From Pseudomonas coleopterorum (lineage in GTDB: Bacteria; Pseudomonadota; Gammaproteobacteria; Pseudomonadales; Pseudomonadaceae): 64,000 nt of DNA. Within the stretch, counting starts at the first letter, position 1. The number at the start of each line of letters is the position of its first letter. The stretch spans positions 4,095,001 through 4,159,000 of the forward strand of contig NZ_FNTZ01000001.1 of NCBI RefSeq assembly GCF_900105555.1, read 5' to 3'. Position numbers and translations under genes: made by a program. Shown in pieces: positions 34,014 through 45,268 of this stretch. A model generated the notes under the pieces. The model ran no database searches, was not told the origin of the DNA, and worked only from the letters and a program-made list of their open reading frames with translations.

Positions 34014-34361
34014 GTGGGATCACTTGGGGTTCCCATGGGAAAGTGGGATCACCTGTGGTTCCCATGGGGAAGTGGGATCACCTGGGGCTCCCATGGGGAA
34101 GTGGGATCACCTGGGGCTCCCATGGGGAAGTGGGATCACCTGGGGTTCTCATGGGGACGTGGGATCACCTGGGGCTCCCATGGGGACGTGGGATCACCTG
34201 GGGCTCCCATGGGGACGTGGGATCACCTGGGGCTCCCATGGGGACGTGGGATCACCTGGGGTTCTCATGGGGACGTGGGATCACCTGGGGTTCCCATGGG
34301 AAAGTGGGATCACCTGGGGTTCTCATGGGGACGTGGGATCACCTGGGAGGCCCACTCTTAC
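34014..34361. repeat. 29-bp tandem repeat array, 12 units
   Basis: The motif GTGGGATCAC recurs at 34014, 34043, 34072, 34101, 34130, 34159, 34188, 34217, 34246, 34275, 34304 and 34333, an exact 29-base period without spacers. The last unit diverges after 14 bases and a decayed thirteenth copy may lie at 34368. Units differ mainly by GGGAAAG/GGGGAAG/GGGGACG and GCTCC/GTTCC/GTTCT. The CTCCCA(T/C) part of the unit resembles the REP tail, suggesting the array grew from a REP-REP spacer. No stop codon occurs in any forward frame, but no ribosome site supports translation. Confidence 0.95.
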
Positions 34362-34376
34362 AGGTAAGTGTGATCA

Positions 34377-34408
34377 CCTGTGGGAGCGGGTCTCTGCCCG
34401 CGAAGAAG
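34377..34408. repeat. REP element, right copy (inverted)
   Basis: Inverse copy of the REP at 33979-34010, identical over 30 bases, ending 12 bases before the folK stop. With the left copy it makes a REPIN-like pair around the tandem array. Confidence 0.9.
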
Positions 34409-34419
34409 GCGCAAGCGAT

Positions 34420-34935
34420 CTAAAGCGTGGCAGGGGTCAACTGCTGTCCGCGCCATTCGAAGGGGACAGGCGCCAATACCTGGTCGATACTCGCCTCGCG
34501 CCACAACCGGCCAAGACTCACACCTGTACCCGGATGCACCAACTCTGGTGCAATCAGCGCCAATGGCCACAGGACGAACGCGTTTTTCAGAATTTCGGCA
34601 CGCGGCAATATCAGCCCATCGAAGTTGCCGACCAGGTCGGCGTACAACAATACATCGATATCCAGCGGCAGCCCCTTGCGGTCCGGGGCGTAGCGGCCAT
34701 TGTCGGCCTCGATGAATTTCAGCCGGCGGTCCAGCTCCGCCAACGGCAGATCGGTCAGCGCGGTGACCACCAGGTTGAAGAACGGGCCGCTCTTGATGCC
34801 CACCGGCTGGCTTTCGAATACGGCCGAGCAACGCAGGTCCACGAGGAAGGCGGCCAACGCGTCGAGGCCGGCGCACAGATGACGCTGGCGATCGACGTTG
34901 CTGCCCAGGCCCAGATAAATTCGATTCAGCGACAT
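34420..34935 (-). CDS. folK: 2-amino-4-hydroxy-6-hydroxymethyldihydropteridine diphosphokinase
   Basis: Pyrophosphorylates hydroxymethyl-dihydropterin in folate synthesis. The 171-residue product has IYLGLGSNVDRQRHL at the N terminus and the ATP/pterin site GLPLDIDVLLYAD, LILPRAEI near the middle. The ATG at 34935 lies inside the end of folB (10-base overlap). The C terminus stops next to a REP element. Confidence 0.94.
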   Translation of the reverse strand: MSLNRIYLGLGSNVDRQRHLCAGLDALAAFLVDLRCSAVFESQPVGIKSGPFFNLVVTALTDLPLAELDRRLKFIEADNGRYAPDRKGLPLDIDVLLYADLVGNFDGLILPRAEILKNAFVLWPLALIAPELVHPGTGVSLGRLWREASIDQVLAPVPFEWRGQQLTPATL

Positions 34936-35279
34936 CCGCGCTCGATCTCCACGCCCACACCCTTCGCCGCCGCGACGGCACCGGGCTTGGTGACTTTGAG
35001 CCGCAGCCAGGGAATACCGAATTCGCTCATCAGCAATTGGGCAAGGCGCTCGGCGAAGGTCTCGACCAGCTCGAAGCGCGCCTGGGCGGCAAAGGCCTGG
35101 ATGCGCTGCGAGACGGTCGCGTAGTCCAGCGCGAGCGTCAGGTCGTCGCCCGCGGCAGCCGGACGGTTGTCCCAGGCGAATACCAGGTCCAGACGCAGGC
35201 ACTGACGAATGTCACGCTCCCAATCATAGGCGCCGATCACCGTGTCGACTTCCAGGCCTTCGATAAACACTCTGTCCAA
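34926..35279 (-). CDS. folB: dihydroneopterin aldolase
   Basis: Cleaves dihydroneopterin to hydroxymethyl-dihydropterin, the step before FolK. The 117-residue protein begins LDRVFIEGLEVDTVIGAYDWER and has the conserved VTKPGAV segment. I choose the TTG at 35279 because GGAG sits 8 bases upstream and the family starts here. folB and folK overlap by 10 bases; plsY is divergent. Confidence 0.93.
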   Translation of the reverse strand: MDRVFIEGLEVDTVIGAYDWERDIRQCLRLDLVFAWDNRPAAAGDDLTLALDYATVSQRIQAFAAQARFELVETFAERLAQLLMSEFGIPWLRLKVTKPGAVAAAKGVGVEIERGCR

Positions 35280-35353
35280 GCACTTCACTCCGCAGCACGA
35301 CAAGGGCGCCTGGCGCCGTTAGAATCAAGGGTTTCCCTACCCGGAAATAAAGC

Positions 35354-35923
35354 ATGTTCTGGTTGCTGGCGCTTGGCGCCTACCTGCTCGGCTCGCTGTC
35401 CTTCGCTATCGTGCTCAGCCGCGCGACGGGCACTCCCGACCCGCGAATGAGCGGTTCGGGCAACGCCGGCGCGACCAACATGCTACGCCTGGCCGGTAAA
35501 AAGCTCGCCATCCTCACTCTGCTGGGCGACTTGTGCAAGGGTTTGCTGCCGGTACTGATTGCCGCGCAAGCCGGGATGACGCTCGCACAGCAAGCCTGGA
35601 TCGGGCTCTGCGCGGTGATCGGCCACCTGTTTCCGCTGTATTTCCGCTTCAAGGGCGGCAAGGGCGTGGCCACCTCCGCCGGCCTGCTGCTGGGCCTGTA
35701 CCCGCCTGCCGCGCTGCTGGCCATGGCTGCCTGGGCGCTGACCTTTCGGCTCACGCGCACCAGTTCACTCGCAGCCCTGATCGCCACGCCACTGACTTTG
35801 CCGCTGCTGGCCTGGCAACGCCCAGAGACACTGCTGCCCCTGAGCGTGCTGACCATCCTGATCATCTGGCGTCACCGCGGCAACCTGCGCGATCTGTTCG
35901 CTGGCCGCGAGCGGCACTTCTGA
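35354..35923 (+). CDS. plsY: acyl-phosphate glycerol-3-phosphate acyltransferase
   Basis: Inner-membrane enzyme that makes lysophosphatidic acid from acyl phosphate. The 189-residue protein has five or so membrane segments and the motifs [11 protein letters not shown] (about 36-46), [12 protein letters not shown] (about 100-111) and a C-terminal [11 protein letters not shown] loop (HRxNIxRL-like motif). Divergent from folB, convergent with tsaD. Confidence 0.94.
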   Translation: MFWLLALGAYLLGSLSFAIVLSRATGTPDPRMSGSGNAGATNMLRLAGKKLAILTLLGDLCKGLLPVLIAAQAGMTLAQQAWIGLCAVIGHLFPLYFRFKGGKGVATSAGLLLGLYPPAALLAMAAWALTFRLTRTSSLAALIATPLTLPLLAWQRPETLLPLSVLTILIIWRHRGNLRDLFAGRERHF

Positions 35924-35941
35924 GCAGGCTGGCCGGCGCGT

Positions 35942-36967
35942 TCAGAGCGCTGGCAATTGCTCCATCGGCCAACGTGCCTGGACACTGATGGCCAGGGTTT
36001 CCTGCTGCCCGACCAACAGACGCTGACATCCAGCATAGGCGATCATGGCACCGTTATCGGTGCAGAACTGCGGGCGGGCGTAATAGACGTTGCCACCCAG
36101 CTCGCCCAGCATCTTTTCCAGGCCCTGGCGCAACGACTGGTTGGCACTCACCCCACCGGCGATCACGAGGCGCTTGAGGCCGGTCTGCTTCAAGGCCCGG
36201 CGGCATTTGTAGGTCAGCGTATCGACCACCGCCTGCTCGAACGCCAGGGAGATATCGCAGCGAGTCTGCTCACCGTCGTCGCCAGCGCTGCGGCACTGCT
36301 GCCAGGTGTTGAGCGCGAAGGTCTTCAGACCGCTGAAACTGAAATCCAGGCCAGGGCGGTCGCACATCGGCCGCGGGAAGGTGAAGCGCCCGGCTACGCC
36401 CTGTCTGGCCAGGCGGGCAATCTCCGGGCCGCCCGGGTAGTTCAGGCCGATCAGCTTGGCAGTCTTGTCGAAGGCTTCCCCGGCCGCATCGTCCAGGGTC
36501 TCGCCGAGCAAGGCGTACTGGCCAATGCCGTCGACCTGGACCAATTGCGTATGGCCGCCGGACACCAGCAGGGCAACGAACGGAAACTGCGGCGGCTGCT
36601 CTTCCAGCATGGGTGCCAGCAGATGGCCTTCCATGTGGTGAACGCCCAACGCCGGTATGTCCCAGGCGAATGCCAGCGCCTGGGCGCAAGAGGCGCCGAC
36701 CAGCAGCGCGCCGACCAGGCCGGGGCCGGCGGTATAGGCGATGGCGTCGATCTCGGTCACCGCGCAGTCGGCCTCGGCCAAGACCTGACGGATCAGCGGC
36801 AGCATGCGCTTGACGTGGTCGCGCGAGGCAAGCTCGGGCACCACCCCGCCATAGGCGCGATGCAGGTCGATCTGGCTGAACAGCGCATCGGCCAGCAAGC
36901 CGCGTTCACTGTCGTATAATGCGACACCGGTTTCGTCGCAGGACGTTTCCAATCCCAGTACTAGCAT
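35942..36967 (-). CDS. tsaD: tRNA N6-adenosine threonylcarbamoyltransferase
   Basis: Transfers threonylcarbamoyl to A37 of ANN-decoding tRNAs with TsaB and TsaE. The 341-residue ASKHA-fold protein begins [17 protein letters not shown] and has metal ligands in [10 protein letters not shown] (His near 110 and 114), with phosphate loops [11 protein letters not shown] and [10 protein letters not shown]. Divergent from rpsU, a conserved arrangement. Confidence 0.96.
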   Translation of the reverse strand: MLVLGLETSCDETGVALYDSERGLLADALFSQIDLHRAYGGVVPELASRDHVKRMLPLIRQVLAEADCAVTEIDAIAYTAGPGLVGALLVGASCAQALAFAWDIPALGVHHMEGHLLAPMLEEQPPQFPFVALLVSGGHTQLVQVDGIGQYALLGETLDDAAGEAFDKTAKLIGLNYPGGPEIARLARQGVAGRFTFPRPMCDRPGLDFSFSGLKTFALNTWQQCRSAGDDGEQTRCDISLAFEQAVVDTLTYKCRRALKQTGLKRLVIAGGVSANQSLRQGLEKMLGELGGNVYYARPQFCTDNGAMIAYAGCQRLLVGQQETLAISVQARWPMEQLPAL

Positions 36968-37051
36968 GGCCAGGCCTTGTGGAGCTGTATTCGAAGGCGC
37001 GCATGATAGTCGTCGAACAGAGCACCGACCAGCGGTTTTCGATCAGAGGCT

Positions 37052-37080
37052 TTGCATTCCTGCTGGGTAAGGGTTAACAT
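37052..37080 (+). promoter_or_regulatory. rpsU (macromolecular synthesis operon) promoter
   Basis: TTGCAT (37052-37057) and TAACAT (37075-37080) with a 17-bp spacer. An inverted repeat TAAGGGTT/AACCCTTA (37068-37075, 37085-37092) overlaps the -10 and predicted start site, which could be an operator or an early RNA hairpin. Confidence 0.55.
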
Positions 37081-37162
37081 CCGCAACCCTTAAAAACCGA
37101 CGTACTTATGCGCGCTTTTGCCATGAGATGTCGACCCCGGTAATGAATGAAGGTAGCTCTGG

Positions 37163-37378
37163 ATGCCAGCCGTCAAAGTTAAAGAGAACGAACCCTTCGA
37201 CGTAGCTCTGCGTCGTTTCAAGCGCTCCTGCGAAAAAGCCGGTGTACTGGCTGAAGTTCGTAGCCGCGAATTTTACGAGAAGCCGACTTCGGAGCGTAAG
37301 CGCAAGGCAGCAGCCGCTGTCAAACGTCACGCCAAGAAAGTCCAGCGCGAACAGCGCCGCGCCGTTCGTCTGTACTAA
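37163..37378 (+). CDS. rpsU: 30S ribosomal protein S21
   Basis: Small basic ribosomal protein bound near the 16S 3' end and needed for initiation. The 71-residue sequence ([20 protein letters not shown] at its start) is full length and almost invariant among gamma-proteobacteria. First gene of the rpsU-dnaG-rpoD operon. Confidence 0.98.
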
Positions 37379-37685
37379 TACACAGACGTTCGTCGCAAGC
37401 TTCTGCCTTGCCCGGCCCACAGCCGGGCTGCCGGCAGTTGCCGCAGTACCCCGCCTCAAACGTCAGAACTGGCTTCATTGCCAGATCGTGCACGTCATCC
37501 TGACGAGCCTTGCAAGGCTGCAGACGAGCACACTTATTCCGTTGGTAACGCCCTCCTTCGACTGCTGCCCAAGGCGCCGTTGAACGCAGAGACGTTTCCG
37601 ACATAGAAATCTGCGCTGCAAAACCTGCCAGACCGATTTCCAATGGGTACACTTCCGCTCCTGGGCTGCTGATAAAGAGAACGCC
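37379..37685 (+). other. rpsU-dnaG intergenic region with hairpin
   Basis: No gene. A hairpin GCCCGGC/GCCGGGC (37410-37428, 5-base loop) lies 32 bases after the rpsU stop without a T-run; in E. coli the equivalent place holds a partial terminator that keeps dnaG expression far below rpsU. The remaining 250 bases show nothing that I can assign beyond a possible dnaG promoter. Confidence 0.5.
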
Positions 37686-39644
37686 ATGGCCGGGCTGATT
37701 CCCCAAGGCTTCATCGACGACCTGCTCAACCGTACCGACATCGTCGATGTGGTGCAGTCACGTCTGCAAATGAAGAAAGCCGGCAAGAACTACACGGCCT
37801 GCTGCCCTTTCCACAAGGAAAAGACCCCCTCTTTCAGCGTCAGCCCCGACAAGCAGTTCTATTACTGTTTCGGCTGTGGCGCCGGTGGCAACGCCCTTGG
37901 CTTCATCATGGACCATGACAACCTGGACTTTCCCCAGGCCGTCGAGGAACTGGCCAAGGCCGCCGGTATGGAAGTGCCGCGCGAAGACAGCGGGCGCAAC
38001 AGCAAGCCGCGCCAGCCCACCGACTCACCGCTGTACCCACTGCTCGAAGCCGCCGCAGAATTCTATCGCCTGGCGCTCAAGGGGCACCCGCAACGCCGGG
38101 CGGCCGTCGACTACCTCAAGGGCCGCGGCCTGTCCGGCGAGATCGCGCGCGATTTTGGCCTGGGCTTCGCACCGCCGGGCTGGGATAACCTGTTCAAGCA
38201 CCTGAGCAGCGACAGCCTTCAGCAGAAAGCCATGATCGATGCGGGCCTGCTGGTGGAAAACGCCGACTCGGGCAAGCGCTACGACCGTTTCCGCGACCGC
38301 GTGATGTTCCCCATCCGCGACAGCCGCGGGCGGGTCATCGCCTTCGGTGGCCGGGTGCTGGGCGACGACAAGCCCAAGTACCTGAACTCCCCGGAAACCC
38401 CGGTGTTCCACAAGGGCCAGGAGCTGTACGGTCTGTACGAAGCACGCAAGCACAACCGCAACCTTGACGAGATCATCGTCGTCGAGGGCTACATGGATGT
38501 CATTGCCCTGGCTCAGCAAGGCTTGCGCAACGCCGTCGCGACCCTGGGCACGGCCACCAGCGAGGAGCACCTCAAGCGTCTGTTTCGCGTGGTGCCCAGC
38601 GTGCTGTTCTGCTTCGACGGCGACCAGGCCGGCCGCAATGCCGCCTGGCGCGCGCTGGAAGCTGCGCTGCCGAGCCTGCAGGATGGGCGCAAGGCGCGCT
38701 TTCTGTTTCTGCCCGAAGGCGAAGATCCGGACACCCTGGTGCGCGCCGAAGGCACCGACGCCTTCCGGGCTCGCATCAACCAACACGCGCAGCCGCTGGC
38801 GGATTATTTTTTCCAGCAACTGACCGAAGAAGCCGATCCGCGCTCGCTGGAAGGCAAGGCGCACATGGCGACGCTGGCAGCGCCGCTGATCGACAAGGTA
38901 CCGGGCGCGAACCTGCGCACCCTGATGCGCAATCGCCTGAGCCAGATCACCGGCTTGAGTGGCGAGGCCGTCAGCCAGCTGGTGCAAAGCGCGCCCGCAG
39001 CGCCGACGCCCAGCCACGACCCGATGGCCGATTACGATTCGATGCCGGGTTATTCGCCGGACTTCAGTGACTTTCATGCGCCGCCGGCCTTCGAACCACA
39101 GCAACAATGGACATCGGCCAAGACGTCCGGCAAGAAATGGGAAGGCAAGCCGTGGAAAGGCAAGGGCAAGCGTGATTTCGAACCGCGTCCGCAGCCGCGC
39201 ACGCCGGTGACGGTGGAGCCGCCCACGCTCAGCGCACTGCGCACCCTGCTGCACTATCCGCAACTGGCGGAGAAGGTGGAGGATGTCAGTCATTTTGCCG
39301 ACGAGGAACAGCTGCACGCACAACTACTGGTGGCACTGCTCGAAGCCCTGCAGAAGAATCCCAAGCTACGCTCTCTGCAGTTGATCGCGCGGTGGCACGG
39401 TACCGAACAAGGCAAGTTGCTGCGCGCATTGGCCGAGAAAGAATGGCTGATCGATGCCGATAACCTTGAACAACAGTTTTTCGACACTATAACTAGCTTG
39501 TCCGCTCGCCAACGCGAGCGTTGTCTCGAGCATTTGCTCAGGAAATCAAGACAGAGTGAACTGAGCGCAGAGGAAAAGAATCAACTGCGCGAGCTCCTCA
39601 GCCGCAATGTTCACGCACAAACCCCGACCTCAACTGGCGCGTGA
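37686..39644 (+). CDS. dnaG: DNA primase
   Basis: Makes RNA primers for chromosome replication. The 652-residue protein has the CHC2 zinc finger (CCPFHKEKTPSF...YYCFGCG, about 38-64), the TOPRIM core (VVEGYMDVIAL near 265 and FDGDQAG near 310), a low-complexity linker around 430-500, and a C-terminal DnaB-interaction domain. Second gene of the macromolecular synthesis operon. Confidence 0.97.
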   Translation: MAGLIPQGFIDDLLNRTDIVDVVQSRLQMKKAGKNYTACCPFHKEKTPSFSVSPDKQFYYCFGCGAGGNALGFIMDHDNLDFPQAVEELAKAAGMEVPREDSGRNSKPRQPTDSPLYPLLEAAAEFYRLALKGHPQRRAAVDYLKGRGLSGEIARDFGLGFAPPGWDNLFKHLSSDSLQQKAMIDAGLLVENADSGKRYDRFRDRVMFPIRDSRGRVIAFGGRVLGDDKPKYLNSPETPVFHKGQELYGLYEARKHNRNLDEIIVVEGYMDVIALAQQGLRNAVATLGTATSEEHLKRLFRVVPSVLFCFDGDQAGRNAAWRALEAALPSLQDGRKARFLFLPEGEDPDTLVRAEGTDAFRARINQHAQPLADYFFQQLTEEADPRSLEGKAHMATLAAPLIDKVPGANLRTLMRNRLSQITGLSGEAVSQLVQSAPAAPTPSHDPMADYDSMPGYSPDFSDFHAPPAFEPQQQWTSAKTSGKKWEGKPWKGKGKRDFEPRPQPRTPVTVEPPTLSALRTLLHYPQLAEKVEDVSHFADEEQLHAQLLVALLEALQKNPKLRSLQLIARWHGTEQGKLLRALAEKEWLIDADNLEQQFFDTITSLSARQRERCLEHLLRKSRQSELSAEEKNQLRELLSRNVHAQTPTSTGA

Positions 39645-39658
39645 GGTCCTAGCTCGGG

Positions 39659-39664
39659 TATAAT
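39659..39664 (+). promoter_or_regulatory. -10 element of a likely internal rpoD promoter
   Basis: A perfect TATAAT in the 67-base dnaG-rpoD gap, 48 bases before the rpoD ATG. The -35 is poor (CTGGCG region), so activity is uncertain, but internal rpoD promoters are usual. Confidence 0.45.
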
Positions 39665-39711
39665 CCTCGGCTTGTTTTTTGCCCGCCAAGACCTTCAGTG
39701 GATAGGGTGTT

Positions 39712-41556
<1,845 letters not shown>

Positions 41557-41580
41557 GCCTCAGCGACGAGCACCACCAGA

Positions 41581-41604
41581 ACCCCCGGCCTTGCCGGGGG
41601 TTTT
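41581..41604 (+). terminator. rpoD terminator
   Basis: Perfect 8-bp stem CCCCCGGC/GCCGGGGG with a 3-base loop and TTTT, 25 bases after the rpoD stop. Confidence 0.92.
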
Positions 41605-41707
41605 GCGTGATGGACCCATGACCCCAAAGTTTGTTCGCCCCCCTCTTCCCGCTGGCTGCCGCGCCCGACTACACTGGCCCTTCCTGCGATGGTCCAACGA
41701 GGCTGCC

Positions 41708-44700
41708 ATGCATCGACTGCCGGCACTTGTGCTGCTGACTTCGCTCGCCGGGGCAGCCATCGCCGACACTTTTTCTCCCGCTGGTTACCCGTCTGGGCTG
41801 GTTGAACATCCGCCCCTGCTCGCGAGTGTGGCCGAGGCGCGCCCCCTGCTTGCCGCGCCGCCAAACGGCGGTGTGCCAGCCACGCAGCAGACCTCGTCGG
41901 CCGATGCTGCGCCCACCCGTGACTGGTACACCGCCCTGATCTACGGCCTGCCCGGCCTGGTCATGCTGGTCATTGCCCTGGGCGTGGTGATCCGCATCAA
42001 CCGGCGTCTGACGTCGGAAATCAGCCAACGCATCGCTCTGGAACGTGAACTGCGCAGCAGCGAATACCATTACCGCGGCCTGATCGAGAGCCTATCGGCT
42101 ATCGCCTGGGAAGCCGACACGACCGACTACACCTACAGCTACGTCTCACCCCATGCCGAGGCGTTGCTGGGCTACCCGTTGCAGAGCTGGCTGGAGCCCG
42201 GTTTCTGGCTGCGCATCCTGCACCCGAAGGACGCCAGCTGGGCGCGCGAATACTGCGCCGAGCAAACCGCTGCAGGTGTGGGGCACTCCCTCGAATACCG
42301 TGTAATTACTGCGGACGGTCGCAGCCTGTGGGTGCGCGATATCGTCAGCCTGATCAAGCATGACCAGCGACCGGTGATGCGCGGCCTGATGATCGACATC
42401 AGTGAAACCAAGAAGATCGAAGAAGCCCAGCGCCTGTCCGAACAGAAGTTCGCCTCGGTGTTTCGACAGTGCCCTGACATTCTGGTCATCGCGCGGCTCA
42501 GCGACGGCTGCCTGCTGGAGGTCAACGAAGCCTTCGAGGAACAGATCGGCCTCAAGGCGGCACAGGTGGTCGGACGGCGTGCAGCGGAGCTCGACATCTG
42601 GGGTGTGGACGGCGTCGCGCCGCGACTGCTCAAGCGCCTGCAGGGCGGCAGCATCCGCAACCTGGAGATGACCTTTCGCCGCGACAACGGCCAGCGCTTC
42701 ACCGGCCTGCTCTCGGCCGAACCGCTCCAGCTGGAAACCACGGCGGCGATGGTCGTGGTGGTGCGCGACATCAGCGAGCTCAAGCAGACCCAGCAGCGCC
42801 TGCAGATTTCCGAGGAGAAGTTCGCCAAGGCGTTCCACGCTTCGCCCGATGGCATGCTGCTGACCCGTCAAAGCGATGGGCTGCTGATCGAAGTCAACGA
42901 AGGCTTCAGCATCATGACCGGGCACAAGAGCAAGACGTCCCTGGATCGCTCGACCCTCGAACTGGGCATCTGGGCCGATCCCAACGAGCGCAAGCGGCTG
43001 CTGGACAAGCTGCAGCGCCAAGGCTTCGTTCGTGACTTCGTCTGCCGCATCCGTCGTATCGATGGCCAGGTGCGCCTGTGTGAGGTGTCGGTGCGGCCGC
43101 TGCCCATCGGTGGCGATGCCTGCATGCTGACCATTGCCCGGGACATCACCGAGCGCCAGCAGATGCAGCACAAGCTGACCCTGGCCGCGACGGTGTTCGA
43201 GAGCACGGCCGAAGGCGTGCTGATCACCGACACCCAGCAACGCATCAGCATGGTCAACCGCGCCTTCACCGAGATCACTGGTTTTTCCGAACAGGAAGTG
43301 CTGGGCGAAACCCCTCGCCTGCTCGCCTCGGGCCAGCACGACAGTGCGTTCTACATTGCCATGTGGCATCGCCTGGCCGCCGAAGGGCATTGGCAGGGCG
43401 AGATCTGCAACCGGCGCAAGAACGGCGAGCTGTACCCCAGTTGGTTGACCATCAGCTCGGTACGCAACAGTGAAGAGGCCATTACCCATTTCGTCGCCGT
43501 GTTCGCCGACATCTCCAGCCTCAAGCACGCTCAGGCGCGGCTGGACTATCAGGCGCACCACGATCCGCTCACCGGCCTGCCCAACCGAACCCTGTTCGAA
43601 AGCCGTCTGGCCGCCGCCCTGGCCAACCAGACCGAAGCCGGTGGCCAAGGCGCGGTGCTGTTCCTGGATCTGGATCGCTTCAAGCACATCAACGACAGCC
43701 TCGGTCACCCCGTAGGCGACCTGCTGCTCAAAGGCATCGCCCAGCGCCTCAAGGAACAGGTGCGCGACATCGATACCGTGGCGCGCTTGGGCGGCGACGA
43801 GTTCATCATTCTGCTGCCGGGCCTGGCCCACGCCAGTGATGCGGAGCACATTGCCGCCAAGGTCCTGGCCTGCTTCGCTGCGCCCTTCCAGGCCGGTGAC
43901 CATGAGTTCTTCACCAGTGCCAGCATCGGCACCAGCCTGTATCCCCAGGACGGCACCGACGTCGCCACCCTGGTGAAGAACGCCGATGCCGCCATGTACC
44001 GCTCCAAGGCCAAGGGCCGCAACCGTGTGGAGAGCTACACTCGCGACCTCACCACTCAGGCGACCATGCGCATCGCGCTGGAGCACGAGCTGCGTCGGGC
44101 GATCGAGCGCGACGAACTGAGCCTGAGCTACCAGCCCAAGTTCAGCATCGACTCGGATCTGCTGGTCGGTGCCGAAGCGTTGATCCGCTGGAAGCACCCC
44201 AACTTCGGCGACGTGCCGCCCGAGCAATTCATTCCGCTGGCCGAAGAGAACGGCATGATCCTGCAGCTCGGCGATTGGGTGCTGGAGCAGGCCTGTCGGC
44301 AGCTGCGCGAGTGGAAACAGCTCTACCACGAGTTTGGCCCGCTGTCGGTCAACCTGGCCGGCGCGCAACTGCGCCAGCCCAACCTGCTCAAGCGCATCGA
44401 AGGCCTGCTGGCCGACAGCGATCTGCGCCCGCAGTCGTTGCAGCTGGAGATCACCGAAAACTTCATCATGAGCCAGACCGAGGAAGCGCTGGTGGTGTTG
44501 CATCAGCTCAAGCGCCTGGGGGTGCAACTGGCCATCGACGACTTCGGCACTGGCTACTCATCGCTGAGCTACCTCAAGCGCCTGCCGCTGGACATCCTCA
44601 AGATCGACCAGTCCTTCGTCCGCGGCCTGCCCGACGACCCCCACGACGCCGCCATCGTACGCGCCATCATCGCCCTGGGCCGCAGCATGCAACTGACCGT

Positions 44701-44878
44701 CATCGCCGAAGGCGTGGAAACTGCCGCGCAGCAAGCATTCCTCGCCCGCGAAGGCTGCGAGCAGATCCAGGGCTACCTCGTCAGCCTCCCCCTGCCCCCC
44801 GACCGATTCGCCGCGACCTTTCTTCGTATGCGCCTTACGGATTTTTCGGATAGCACTCCCTGCAATCCATCGCTATAA
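41708..44878 (+). CDS. membrane PAS-PAS-PAS-PAS-GGDEF-EAL protein (RmcA-like)
   Basis: Probable bifunctional c-di-GMP enzyme. The 1056-residue protein has a signal-like segment (1-18), a short periplasmic stretch (about 19-72), one transmembrane helix (about 76-96), four PAS domains (about 115-240, 245-365, 368-490, 495-610), a GGDEF domain with intact GGDEF at 695-699 and an RxxD inhibitory site 5 residues earlier, and an EAL domain with EAL at 823-825, the DDFGTGYSS loop and other catalytic residues. Position next to rpoD and domain order match P. aeruginosa RmcA (PA0575), but the large periplasmic binding domain I recall there is absent. Confidence 0.88.
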   Translation: MHRLPALVLLTSLAGAAIADTFSPAGYPSGLVEHPPLLASVAEARPLLAAPPNGGVPATQQTSSADAAPTRDWYTALIYGLPGLVMLVIALGVVIRINRRLTSEISQRIALERELRSSEYHYRGLIESLSAIAWEADTTDYTYSYVSPHAEALLGYPLQSWLEPGFWLRILHPKDASWAREYCAEQTAAGVGHSLEYRVITADGRSLWVRDIVSLIKHDQRPVMRGLMIDISETKKIEEAQRLSEQKFASVFRQCPDILVIARLSDGCLLEVNEAFEEQIGLKAAQVVGRRAAELDIWGVDGVAPRLLKRLQGGSIRNLEMTFRRDNGQRFTGLLSAEPLQLETTAAMVVVVRDISELKQTQQRLQISEEKFAKAFHASPDGMLLTRQSDGLLIEVNEGFSIMTGHKSKTSLDRSTLELGIWADPNERKRLLDKLQRQGFVRDFVCRIRRIDGQVRLCEVSVRPLPIGGDACMLTIARDITERQQMQHKLTLAATVFESTAEGVLITDTQQRISMVNRAFTEITGFSEQEVLGETPRLLASGQHDSAFYIAMWHRLAAEGHWQGEICNRRKNGELYPSWLTISSVRNSEEAITHFVAVFADISSLKHAQARLDYQAHHDPLTGLPNRTLFESRLAAALANQTEAGGQGAVLFLDLDRFKHINDSLGHPVGDLLLKGIAQRLKEQVRDIDTVARLGGDEFIILLPGLAHASDAEHIAAKVLACFAAPFQAGDHEFFTSASIGTSLYPQDGTDVATLVKNADAAMYRSKAKGRNRVESYTRDLTTQATMRIALEHELRRAIERDELSLSYQPKFSIDSDLLVGAEALIRWKHPNFGDVPPEQFIPLAEENGMILQLGDWVLEQACRQLREWKQLYHEFGPLSVNLAGAQLRQPNLLKRIEGLLADSDLRPQSLQLEITENFIMSQTEEALVVLHQLKRLGVQLAIDDFGTGYSSLSYLKRLPLDILKIDQSFVRGLPDDPHDAAIVRAIIALGRSMQLTVIAEGVETAAQQAFLAREGCEQIQGYLVSLPLPPDRFAATFLRMRLTDFSDSTPCNPSL

Positions 44879-44892
44879 TCGGCGGCCTTCTG

Positions 44893-44969
<77 letters not shown>

Positions 44970-44977
44970 AGATTCGA

Positions 44978-45003
44978 AAGCCGCGCTTTGCGCGGCTTTT
45001 TTT
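44978..45003 (+). terminator. tRNA-Ile2 terminator
   Basis: Stem AAGCCGCGC/GCGCGGCTT with a TTT loop and seven T, 9 bases after the tRNA end. Confidence 0.92.
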
Positions 45004-45268
45004 ATTTCTGGCGAGATCATTCCAATACGGTCCCGTAGTGCAACGCTGCAAGGTGAATTCTCGACCCCGCATGGAGGAGGATTCATGAAAGATTTTCGAC
45101 TTGTGATCCCTTGATCAAATCGGCGAACGCAGCTTTCGACACGACTGAAACATCCTGAACCAATTTATCCGTTGACTCCTCTATCTGGACTGTAACGCCA
45201 GCAAATGTCCTGTTACCTCAAGGACGCGGCTGCCGATGCGATCTCATAGACCATTTGGATAAATCCCC
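45004..45268 (+). promoter_or_regulatory. upstream region of the rhodopsin gene
   Basis: A 265-base gap with no gene. It contains TTGACT at 45172-45177 with only a poor -10 (TAACGC, 15-bp spacer) and a GTAAC/GTTAC inverted repeat (about 45192-45216). The rhodopsin ATG has no good ribosome site (only GGAT 8 bases before). Any light or sigma-factor control must lie here but I cannot identify it. Confidence 0.35.

Noticed and set aside
34014..34361. Possible CRISPR array because the repeat is 29 bp
   Set aside because: Units are directly adjacent with no spacers, and no cas genes are present.
34024..35124. Long plus-strand ORF over the repeat array and folK/folB
   Set aside because: Its first part is the stop-free repeat and the rest is antisense to folK and folB; no ribosome site or conserved domain.
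45172..45200. TTGACT as rhodopsin promoter -35
   Set aside because: No acceptable -10 lies at 16-18 bp; kept only as a note in the region entry.
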